The translations under genes were made by a program, and so were the position numbers. A DNA stretch of 12,759 bases, from positions 1 through 12,759 of the forward strand of contig DASREA010000005.1 of assembly GCA_035652315.1 (NCBI GenBank), given 5' to 3'. Shown in pieces: positions 1 to 6,103 of the stretch (the first letter of the stretch is position 1; each line of letters starts with the position of its first letter). The stretch comes from CANKHA01 sp035652315 (GTDB lineage Bacteria > Pseudomonadota > Alphaproteobacteria > Rhizobiales > Xanthobacteraceae). The notes under the pieces are model-generated. The model was not told where the DNA came from and made no database searches. It was given only the letters and a program-made list of their open reading frames with translations.

Positions 1-308
1 GTGACGACCTCGATGCGCGTGCGCGCGGAAATCTGCGAGCCGAAGCGCACGCGAAGCCCAACCGTTTCGCCGATCTTTTCGCCAAGCGTCGACGCCATGC
101 GCGCCGCCGCCGCCCGCGCCGCCAGCCGCCGCGGCTCCAGCACCAGGATTTTGCCGCGCGCCCAGGGCTCATGCAGCAGCACCAACGGCACGCGCGTCGT
201 CTTGCCGGCACCCGGCGGCGCCACCAGCACCGCCGCATCGCTTCGGGACAGCGCCGCGGTCAGTTCCGGCAGCGCGGCGTCGATGGGAAGCGGTGTGTCG
301 AAGGCCAT
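1..308 (-). CDS. hrpB: ATP-dependent helicase HrpB, N-terminal part (cut by window edge)
   Basis: Only the first 102 codons lie in the window; the gene runs off the left edge. The translation begins MAFDTPLPIDAALPELTAAL. Walker A follows at residues 30-39 (APPGAGKTTR), then the DEAH-helicase motif Ia region at about 57-72 (LEPRRLAARAAAARMA), then the start of the next RecA-fold strand (VGLRVRFG, TRIEVV). This order and wording are typical of HrpB, a DEAH/RHA superfamily 2 RNA helicase-like protein of unclear physiological role in most bacteria. The ATG at 306-308 is preceded by GAGGA (312-316) at a suitable distance. That ribosome-binding site abuts the palindromic repeat starting at 316, so the repeat must lie in the leader or promoter of this gene. 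The DEAH box and C-terminal domains are outside the window, so HrpA-like relatives cannot be fully excluded. Confidence 0.92.
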   Translation of the reverse strand, partial: MAFDTPLPIDAALPELTAALSRSDAAVLVAPPGAGKTTRVPLVLLHEPWARGKILVLEPRRLAARAAAARMASTLGEKIGETVGLRVRFGSQISARTRIEVV

Positions 309-315
309 CTGTCCT

Positions 316-402
316 CGTCATGCCCGGCCTTGTGCCGGGCATCTCGCTTAGGAAAGCAGTGCATCGCTGATCGAGATGGCCGGGACAAGCCCGGCCATGA
401 CG
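316..402. repeat. Palindromic intergenic repeat, copy 1 (REP/BIME-like, two hairpins)
   Basis: The element is bounded by an inverted CGTCATG/CATGACG (316-322 and 396-402). Inside are two hairpins. The first is GCCCGGC/GCCGGGC (322-328/334-340) with a 5-nt loop. The second is ATGGCCGGG/CCCGGCCAT (376-384/390-398), a perfect 9-bp stem with loop ACAAG. Between them lie the blocks GCATCTCGCTTAGG (339-352) and ATCGAGATGGCCGG (370-383), which recur almost unchanged in copy 3 near 7227-7276. It sits in the divergent gap between hrpB and the acyltransferase, 7 nt upstream of the hrpB start. Peptides translated across it ('AGLVPAIS' type) are artefacts. Confidence 0.8.
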
Positions 403-416
403 GCTTGGGGCACGCC

Positions 417-424
417 ATGGTTAA
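417..424 (-). promoter_or_regulatory. Possible CtrA half-site-like octamer TTAACCAT
   Basis: Read on the minus strand, 424-417 is TTAACCAT, which matches the half-site-like motif described for the alphaproteobacterial cell-cycle regulator CtrA. It lies in the hrpB/acyltransferase divergent gap. There is no second TTAA at the 7-nt spacing of the full palindromic site, and one octamer can occur by chance. The rest of the gap (403-523) shows no convincing -35/-10 pair. Confidence 0.15.
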
Positions 425-523
425 CACGGTCCTGCTGAAAACCTGGCATAGCCATTGCACCCATAAGGGCGAAAGCAATCTCCGCGTCCGATAATGGGAC
501 GCGAGGGGAAAGCACGGCACCGA

Positions 524-1561
524 ATGGCACAGCAGGCGGAAATACCGGGCGGGCGGGTGGCCTGGGTCGATTACGCGAAGGGCTTCTGCATCGTCTTCGT
601 GGTGATGATGCATTCGACCCTTGGCGTCGGCTATGCCGCCGGCCACGAAGGCTTCCTGCATTACGTCGTCGAATTCGCGCGGCCGTTCCGGATGCCCGAC
701 TTCTTCATGATCTCCGGCCTGTTTCTCGCGCTGGTCATCGACCGGCCGTGGCGCACTTATCTCGACCGCAAGGTCGCGCACTTCGCCTATTTCTACATTC
801 TCTGGATGACGATCCAATTCGCGGTGAAGGCGCCCGCGCTGATCGCCGACAATAGTCCGGCCGAGATCGCGCGGCTCTATCTGCTCTCCTTCATCGACCC
901 CTTCGGCACGCTCTGGTTCATTTATCTCCTGCCGATCTTCTTCGTGGTGATCCGCCTCACCTGCGGGCTGCCGCCCCTCGCCGTCTGGCTTGCCGGCGCC
1001 GCTTTGCAAACCGCGCAGATCGACACCGGCTGGATGGTGCCCGACGCCTTCGCCACTTATTTCGTCTACATCTACACCGGCTATGTGCTGGCGCCACGCA
1101 TCTTCCGTCTGGCCGAGGCCGCCCAGCGATGGCCTTGGCTCGCGGGCGGCTGTCTGCTGCTGTGGGGACTGCTTGAAGGCATGGTCGTCTTCGGCGGCTA
1201 TTCCAAACTTCCGCTCGTCTCGCTTGCGCTCGCTTTATTCGGCGCCTGCGCGGTGATCGCGGCGGCGGCGCTGATGGCCAAGAGCGACCTGTTCAGGCCA
1301 CTGCGTTACTGCGGGCGTCATTCGATCGTCATTTATCTCGCCTTCTTCCTGCCCATGGCGGCGACGCGCATCCTCATGCTGAAGAGCGGCCTTATCGCCG
1401 ACGTGGGCATCATGTCGGCCGTCGTCACCGCCGCCGGCGTCATCGGATCCTTGGCGCTGTTCTGGGCCGTGCGCGGCACGCCGCTGCGCTTCCTGTTCGA
1501 GCGGCCGGAAGCTTTCTGGCTCTCGCCCAAGCCGCGCCTCGCCCTGCAACCGGCGGAATGA
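524..1561 (+). CDS. Integral membrane acyltransferase, acyltransferase-3 (OafA/NolL-like) family
   Basis: A polytopic membrane protein of 345 aa from this start, with about ten hydrophobic segments spread along its length. The N-terminus carries the family signature: VAWVDYAKGFCIVFVVMMHST, with the basic/aromatic 'D-x-x-K/R-G' region followed by a conserved His in the first membrane helix, and then FRMPDFFMISGLFLAL. These proteins move acyl groups (often acetyl or succinyl) onto sugars or other cell-surface molecules at the inner membrane; the substrate here cannot be read from sequence. An upstream in-frame ATG at 494 would add ten residues, but those codons have low GC at the third position, unlike the body of the gene, so 524 is preferred. 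Neither start has an ideal ribosome-binding site; GAGGGG at about 505-510 lies roughly 13 nt before 524. polA follows 81 nt downstream on the same strand, with no evident functional link. Confidence 0.85.
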   Translation: MAQQAEIPGGRVAWVDYAKGFCIVFVVMMHSTLGVGYAAGHEGFLHYVVEFARPFRMPDFFMISGLFLALVIDRPWRTYLDRKVAHFAYFYILWMTIQFAVKAPALIADNSPAEIARLYLLSFIDPFGTLWFIYLLPIFFVVIRLTCGLPPLAVWLAGAALQTAQIDTGWMVPDAFATYFVYIYTGYVLAPRIFRLAEAAQRWPWLAGGCLLLWGLLEGMVVFGGYSKLPLVSLALALFGACAVIAAAALMAKSDLFRPLRYCGRHSIVIYLAFFLPMAATRILMLKSGLIADVGIMSAVVTAAGVIGSLALFWAVRGTPLRFLFERPEAFWLSPKPRLALQPAE

Positions 1562-1569
1562 CCTCCCTT

Positions 1570-1590
1570 CCCTCCCGACAAGGCGGAGGG
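1570..1590 (+). terminator. Weak hairpin after acyltransferase gene
   Basis: CCCTCC (1570-1575) pairs with GGAGGG (1585-1590) across a 9-nt loop, 9 nt after the acyltransferase stop and upstream of polA. There is no T-run after it, so it may be a transcript 3'-end stabiliser or simply chance. The rest of the 1562-1642 gap shows no clear promoter for polA. Confidence 0.25.
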
Positions 1591-1642
1591 ATAAGTAAGT
1601 CTCAGCGTTGATTCCGCCGCGCCGCCGGCCCACATTCGGGCC

Positions 1643-4600
1643 ATGCCATCCCCCGCGAAAACCAAGGCCGCAGCGGCCGCGAAAGCGCCTGCTAAGCCGG
1701 CCCTGAAAAGCCGCAGCCTGAAAGCCGGCGACCACGTCTTCCTGGTCGACGGTTCCGGCTACATCTTCCGCGCCTATCACGCGCTGCCGCCGCTCACCCG
1801 CAAATCCGACGGGTTGCAGGTCGGCGCCGTCTATGGCTTCTGCAACATGCTGTGGAAGCTCCTTTGCGAGATGAAGCCCGAGGAGAAGCCGACCCATCTC
1901 GCGGTCATCTTCGACAAGTCGGAAAAGACCTTCCGCACCGACATGTATGCCGACTATAAGGCGCACCGGCCGGAAGCGCCCGCCGACCTGATTCCGCAAT
2001 TCCCGCTGATCCGCGAAGCGGTGCGCGCCTTCGACATCCCCTGCCTGGAAATGGCGGGCTACGAGGCCGACGACCTCATCGCCACCTACGCGCGCCTTGC
2101 CAGCGCGGCCAAGGCGACGACCTCCATCGTGTCGTCCGACAAGGACCTCATGCAACTCGTCGGCAACGGCGTGACCCTGTACGACACGATGAAGGACAAA
2201 AAGATCGGCCCTGCCGAGGTGCTGGAGCGATTCGGCGTGCCGCCGGAAAAAGTCATCGAAGTGCAGGCACTGATCGGCGACCCCAGCGACAACGTGCCCG
2301 GTGTGCCCGGCATCGGCGTCAAGACCGCGGCGCAGTTGATCAACGAATACGGGGATCTGGAAACGCTGCTCGCGCACGCCGCCGAGATCAAGCAGGAGAA
2401 GCGCCGGCAATCGCTGATCGAGCATGCGGAAGCCGCGCGGCTCTCCAAGCGCCTGGTCACGCTCGATCGGCATGTCCCGCTCGAAGTGCCGATCGACGAA
2501 CTTGCCGTGCATGAGCCCGACTACAAGCGGCTGATCGCTTTTCTCAAGGCAATGGAATTCACCACGCTCACCCGGCGCGTCGCCGAGAAGGCGGGCGTCG
2601 AGGCGAGCGAGATCGAACCGGAGGCGAGATTGGCTTCCGCGGCTCCTCCGCTACAGGGAATTGGCGCTACGCCGCCGGCAGCCCCATCGCAACATGCGCC
2701 CGTTCCTCGCCCGGCGGCGGGCGGCGAGAAGGATGCGCTTACTCCGACCTCCCTGGCCGAAGCCCGCGCGGCGAAAGCGCGCGCGCAAAAGATCGACCGC
2801 GGCAAATACGAGTGCGTGCGCAGCCTCGACCGGCTGAAGCAATGGATCGCCCGCGCCTACGACCTAGGCGTTGTCGCCATCGATACCGAAACCAACAGCC
2901 TCGATCCGGTCAGCGCCGAGCTTTGTGGCTTCTCTCTCGCCGTGGCGCCGAACGAGGCCTGCTACGTGCCGCTGTCGCATCGGCAGGGCGGCGAAGGCGG
3001 CGCCGGCAGCCTTTTCGCCGGCTCGAAGGTGGACGGGCAAATCCCCGAACCGGCGGCGCTGGAGCTGATGAAGCCCCTGCTCGAAGATCTGAGCGTGCTC
3101 AAGGTCGGGCAGAATTTGAAGTTCGACTGGGTGGTCTTTGCCCAGCGCGGCATCGACGTTTCGCCGTGGGACGACACCATGCTGATGTCCTACGTGCTCG
3201 ACGCCGGCAAGAATGGCCACGGCATGGACGAGCTGTCGCAAAAATGGCTTGGCCACGAGACCATCGATTTCAACACCGTGACCAAGCAGGGCAAGAGCAA
3301 GATCACCTTCGATGGCGTCGCCATCGACAAGGCCACCGAATACGCCGCGGAGGACGCCGACGTGACGCTGCGGCTTTGGCAAGTTCTCAAGCCGCGCCTG
3401 ACCGCCGAGCATATGAACACGGTCTACGAGACACTGGAGCGGCCGCTGGTGCGGGTGCTCGGCCACATGGAGCGGCGCGGCATTTCCATCGACCGCCAAG
3501 TGTTGTCGCGGCTGTCTGGCGAATTCGCGCAGGAAGCCGCGGGCCTGGAAAAGGAAATCCGCGACCTCGCCGGAGAGCCGTTGAACCCCGGCAGCCCGAA
3601 GCAGCTCGGCGATATCCTGTTCGGCAAGCTCGGATTGGAAGGCGGCACCAAGACCAAGACCGGCGCCTGGTCCACCGGCGCGCGCACGCTGGAGGATCTG
3701 GCCGAACAGGGCCACGTATTGCCGCGCAAGATTCTCGATTGGCGTCAGGTCACCAAGCTGAAATCGACCTATACCGATGCGCTGCCGAACTACGTGAACC
3801 CCGACACCGGGCGCGTGCACACCTGCTTCTCGCTCGCGGCGACGACGACGGGCCGGCTGTCGTCCTCCGATCCGAATTTGCAGAATATCCCGATCCGCAC
3901 CGAGGACGGGCGCAAGATCCGCCGCGCCTTCGTCGCCGCTCCGGGCATGAAACTGGTCTCGGCCGATTATTCGCAGATCGAGCTGCGGCTGCTCGCCGAA
4001 GTGGCCGAGGTGCCGGCGCTGCGCAAGGCGTTTCAGGACGGGCTCGACATTCACGCCATGACCGCCTCGGAAATGTTCGGCGTGCCGGTCAAGGACATGC
4101 CGGCGGAAATTCGCCGCCGCGCCAAGGCGATCAACTTCGGCATCATCTACGGCATCTCCGCCTTTGGGCTCGCCGCCCAGCTCAACATCCCGCGCGAGGA
4201 GGCCGCCGCCTACATCAAGAAATATTTCGAGCGCTTCCCCGGCATCCGCGACTACATGGAGGAGACCAAGCAATTCTGCCGCGAGCACGGCTATGTGCTC
4301 ACGCTGTTTGGCCGCAAATGCCATTACCCGGATATCAAGGCTTCAAATCCTTCGATCCGTTCCTTCAACGAGCGCGCCGCCGTCAACGCGCGGCTGCAAG
4401 GCAGTGCCGCGGATATTATCCGCCGCGCCATGGTGCGCGTCGAGCCGGCGCTGAGCGCGGCGCACCTGTCGGCGCAGATGCTGCTGCAGGTGCATGACGA
4501 GCTGATCTTCGAAGTGGCCGACGCCGAAGTGGAGCGTACTTTGCCGGTGATCAAGCGCGTGATGGAAGACGCGCCGCATCCTGCCGTCACGCTGCACGTG

Positions 4601-4651
4601 CCGTTGCAGGTCGAAGCCCGCGCCGCCGGCAATTGGGACGAGGCGCATTAA
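1643..4651 (+). CDS. polA: DNA polymerase I (5' nuclease, 3'-5' exonuclease, polymerase)
   Basis: A complete three-domain Pol I of 1002 aa, somewhat longer than the E. coli enzyme (928 aa) because of a Lys/Ala/Pro-rich N-terminal tail (1-28) and an Ala/Pro-rich linker (about 320-385). It acts in Okazaki-fragment maturation and excision repair. The 5' nuclease (about 29-315) keeps its acidic cluster: D36 in VDGSG, D91, E141/D143/D144 in GYEADD, D166/D168, and D213/D216 in GDPSDNVPG. The 3'-5' exonuclease (about 395-590) has DTE (D414, E416), N491/D495 and Y567-x3-D571, so proofreading looks intact. The polymerase domain has motif A ADYSQIE (D775, E780), motif B with R824, K828, F832 and Y836, and motif C HDE (951-953). 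F832 at the nucleotide-selectivity position is the E. coli-like state. The ATG at 1643 lacks a clear ribosome-binding site, but no better start precedes the conserved region. Confidence 0.98.
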   Translation: MPSPAKTKAAAAAKAPAKPALKSRSLKAGDHVFLVDGSGYIFRAYHALPPLTRKSDGLQVGAVYGFCNMLWKLLCEMKPEEKPTHLAVIFDKSEKTFRTDMYADYKAHRPEAPADLIPQFPLIREAVRAFDIPCLEMAGYEADDLIATYARLASAAKATTSIVSSDKDLMQLVGNGVTLYDTMKDKKIGPAEVLERFGVPPEKVIEVQALIGDPSDNVPGVPGIGVKTAAQLINEYGDLETLLAHAAEIKQEKRRQSLIEHAEAARLSKRLVTLDRHVPLEVPIDELAVHEPDYKRLIAFLKAMEFTTLTRRVAEKAGVEASEIEPEARLASAAPPLQGIGATPPAAPSQHAPVPRPAAGGEKDALTPTSLAEARAAKARAQKIDRGKYECVRSLDRLKQWIARAYDLGVVAIDTETNSLDPVSAELCGFSLAVAPNEACYVPLSHRQGGEGGAGSLFAGSKVDGQIPEPAALELMKPLLEDLSVLKVGQNLKFDWVVFAQRGIDVSPWDDTMLMSYVLDAGKNGHGMDELSQKWLGHETIDFNTVTKQGKSKITFDGVAIDKATEYAAEDADVTLRLWQVLKPRLTAEHMNTVYETLERPLVRVLGHMERRGISIDRQVLSRLSGEFAQEAAGLEKEIRDLAGEPLNPGSPKQLGDILFGKLGLEGGTKTKTGAWSTGARTLEDLAEQGHVLPRKILDWRQVTKLKSTYTDALPNYVNPDTGRVHTCFSLAATTTGRLSSSDPNLQNIPIRTEDGRKIRRAFVAAPGMKLVSADYSQIELRLLAEVAEVPALRKAFQDGLDIHAMTASEMFGVPVKDMPAEIRRRAKAINFGIIYGISAFGLAAQLNIPREEAAAYIKKYFERFPGIRDYMEETKQFCREHGYVLTLFGRKCHYPDIKASNPSIRSFNERAAVNARLQGSAADIIRRAMVRVEPALSAAHLSAQMLLQVHDELIFEVADAEVERTLPVIKRVMEDAPHPAVTLHVPLQVEARAAGNWDEAH

Positions 4652-4660
4652 TTTTTCACG

Positions 4661-4761
4661 GTCATTCCGGGGCGCGCTGAAAGCGCGGACCCGGAAACCA
4701 GACAGAAGCTCGGTGCCAATTGCCGGATTCCGGATAGCCGCTGCGCGGCTTCCGGAATGAC
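4661..4761. repeat. Palindromic intergenic repeat, copy 2 (GTCATTCCGG type)
   Basis: Outer arms GTCATTCCGG (4661-4670) and CCGGAATGAC (4752-4761) form a perfect 10-bp inverted repeat. Inside are two smaller hairpins: CGCGCT/AGCGCG (4673-4678/4682-4687, loop GAA) and AGCCGC/GCGGCT (4736-4741/4745-4750, loop TGC). The latter is flanked by CCGGA (4730-4734) and TCCGG (4751-4755). The element starts 9 nt after the polA stop, in the gap where polA and the RidA-family gene converge, so it could end transcription from either side. It resembles dispersed 'GTCATTCCGG...CCGGAATGAC' palindromes of rhizobial genomes and is a different sequence type from copies 1 and 3. Confidence 0.75.
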
Positions 4762-4769
4762 GATGGAAA

Positions 4770-4814
4770 CTACATCTCCTTCAGGAACGCCTGAATGCCG
4801 GATTGGCCTGCATG
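4770..4814 (-). pseudogene. Possible 3' remnant of a crotonase-like gene (very short)
   Basis: On the minus strand, directly after the RidA-family stop and in a different frame, the codons read HAGQSGIQAFLKEM followed by TAG. The 'GIQAFLKE' wording resembles the extreme C-terminus of enoyl-CoA hydratase/isomerase proteins (G-x-x-AFL-x-K/E). No start or further homologous sequence is visible, because upstream this frame lies inside the RidA-family gene. It may be a deletion scar or chance. Confidence is low. Confidence 0.15.
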
Positions 4815-4821
4815 CAGGCTA

Positions 4822-5226
4822 TCACCCGGCCAGCACCGCGATGGCCTCGACCTCGAACAGCGCGCCGGGCCGCGCCAGCGCCGCGACTTGCACCGTGGTG
4901 CTCGCCGGCAATGCCGCCGCGTCGAGATAGGCATTGCGCACCTCGCGCAGCAACGGCAGGTGCGCGGCGTCGACGAGATAATTGGTGAGTTTCACCACAT
5001 GCGCGAATGAGGCATCGGCCGCGGCGAGCGCCGCCTTCAAATTTTCGAAGGCCTGCGCCGCCTGGGCGCGGAAATCGCCGGGATCGCCGGCGAGCTTGCC
5101 TTCACGGGTGAGGCCAAGCTGCCCGGAAATAAATATGTGGCGCCCCGGCGTGGCGCATTCCACCACCTGCGAGTAGCCGTTGGGCCGCGGCATGGTTTCG
5201 GGATTGAGTCGCGTTATCGCATTCAC
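4822..5226 (-). CDS. RidA (YjgF/YER057c/UK114) family protein lacking the catalytic arginine
   Basis: At 134 aa it is the normal length for this small trimeric family. The family pattern is clear: FISGQLGLTREGKLAGD (about 32-48), the Q-x-x-x-A-x-x-N-L-x-x-x-L helix (about 54-69), VVKLTNYLVD (77-86), and the C-terminal VEAIAVLAG. Canonical RidA deaminates reactive enamine/imine intermediates released by PLP enzymes and needs an arginine (R105 in E. coli, in 'PARS'). Here the aligned stretch is LPASTTVQVAAL with Ser109 in that place, so 2-aminoacrylate deaminase activity is not expected. It probably belongs to a non-RidA Rid subgroup of unknown chemistry. The GTG start at 5224-5226 is supported by AGGAG (5233-5237) 6 nt upstream; an internal ATG at codon 12 is a weaker alternative. 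It diverges from the secreted-protein gene at 5357 and converges with polA. Confidence 0.9.
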   Translation of the reverse strand: MNAITRLNPETMPRPNGYSQVVECATPGRHIFISGQLGLTREGKLAGDPGDFRAQAAQAFENLKAALAAADASFAHVVKLTNYLVDAAHLPLLREVRNAYLDAAALPASTTVQVAALARPGALFEVEAIAVLAG

Positions 5227-5232
5227 GGGGCT

Positions 5233-5237
5233 CTCCT
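5233..5237 (-). promoter_or_regulatory. Ribosome-binding site of the RidA-family gene
   Basis: AGGAG within AAAGGAGAG on the minus strand, 6 nt before the GTG at 5226. It decides this start over the internal ATG. Confidence 0.7.
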
Positions 5238-5293
5238 TTGATGCAGGCCAATTTCTTCAGCTTTTCTTAGCGCGGCGAGGTTACAGCAGATAG

Positions 5294-5323
5294 CGCCAGC
5301 GCAACCTTTTCCGCCCGCTGGCG
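5294..5323. promoter_or_regulatory. 8-bp inverted repeat in divergent gap
   Basis: CGCCAGCG (5294-5301) and CGCTGGCG (5316-5323) are perfect reverse complements separated by 14 nt. The pair lies in the 130-bp gap between the divergently transcribed RidA-family gene and the DUF2865-type gene, about 33 nt before the latter's start. It could be an operator with half-sites about two helical turns apart, or a hairpin in the 5' leader. No clear sigma-70 boxes were found nearby. Confidence 0.3.
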
Positions 5324-5356
5324 TTGTGAAAGCGATCCTGCGGATGGAAGGCGGCC

Positions 5357-6103
5357 ATGGCGGCTTGGCGCGGAAATATCCGGTTGCGGCGCAAGGTGCT
5401 GCCGTTTGCCGCGGCCGCGCTCATAACCGCGGTATCCGCCGGCAGCGCCTCGGCGGGGCTGCTCGATTTTCTTTTCGGCAGGCATTCCAGCGCCCCGTCG
5501 CTGCCGCAGGCGGTCGCACCCCTGATGCGCGCGCTCGGCAATCCCTTTGCGCCCTCGCGCGAGGAAATTCCGCCCGAGCGCGGGCCTTCGGTTGCCTATT
5601 GCGTGCGGCTTTGCGACGGCCATCCCTTCCCGATCCAAAATAACGGCAGCTCGCTGACGCAGACCTGCCAGGCCGCGTGCCCTGCCGCCGCCACCGAAGT
5701 TTTCGCCGGCGGCAGCATCGACAGCGCCACCGCCGCGAACGGCAAGCGCTACGCCAGTTTGCCGAACGCCTTCGTCTATCGGAAGCAAATCGTGAACGGT
5801 TGCACCTGCAACGGCCGCACGCCGGGCGGACTGGTGACGATGAATGTCAGGTCGGACCCCACGCTGCGGCCCGGCGATATCGTCGCCACCAACGACGGCT
5901 TGGCGGCATTCGGCGGCATGAAAAATCAGACCGCCGAATTCACGCCGGTGCAGTCCTACAAGGGCCTTTCTGCGGACATGCGCCGCAAGCTCTCGGCGAT
6001 GGAAGTAAGAACCGCGCCGGTGCCGGCGGGAGTGATGGCCGCCGCGCCTCCGGCTGATCCGGCCGCGGCGGATGAGAAGCATCGCGCTCAACTTTCCAGA
6101 TAG
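5357..6103 (+). CDS. Secreted six-cysteine protein, DUF2865-type
   Basis: A 248-aa protein with a signal peptide: basic n-region (RGNIRLRRK), hydrophobic core (about 14-28), and a likely signal peptidase I site after the ASA at 31-33. It should therefore be periplasmic or exported. The mature part has exactly six cysteines in three pairs: C82/C86 (YCVRLCDGHPFPI), C104/C108 (TCQAAC) and C149/C151 (GCTCNG), consistent with disulfide formation. The 'YCVRLCDG...FP' wording is what I associate with DUF2865, a family common in Rhizobiales with no known function. The C-terminus (about 215-248) is Ala/Pro-rich and probably disordered. The start is supported by GGAAGG (5346-5351) 5 nt upstream. Its stop lies inside the 3' end of the convergent oxidoreductase gene (16-nt overlap). 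I cannot assign a molecular role. Confidence 0.85.
   Translation: MAAWRGNIRLRRKVLPFAAAALITAVSAGSASAGLLDFLFGRHSSAPSLPQAVAPLMRALGNPFAPSREEIPPERGPSVAYCVRLCDGHPFPIQNNGSSLTQTCQAACPAAATEVFAGGSIDSATAANGKRYASLPNAFVYRKQIVNGCTCNGRTPGGLVTMNVRSDPTLRPGDIVATNDGLAAFGGMKNQTAEFTPVQSYKGLSADMRRKLSAMEVRTAPVPAGVMAAAPPADPAAADEKHRAQLSR

Noticed and set aside
348..530. Small minus-strand frame containing MAGLVPAIS
   Set aside because: This peptide is the translation of the palindromic repeat itself, a common false annotation.
1235..2512. Minus-strand open frame spanning the acyltransferase end and polA start
   Set aside because: It overlaps two well-supported genes, and its composition (His/Arg/Gly-rich) is that of an antisense shadow.
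2864..4324. Long minus-strand open frame antisense to polA
   Set aside because: Shadow frame of a high-GC gene with no recognisable domain and no ribosome-binding site.
2812..4497. Long open frame overlapping polA in another plus-strand frame (561 codons)
   Set aside because: It is an Arg-rich, low-complexity translation typical of a GC-rich shadow frame; polA in the main frame has every catalytic motif.
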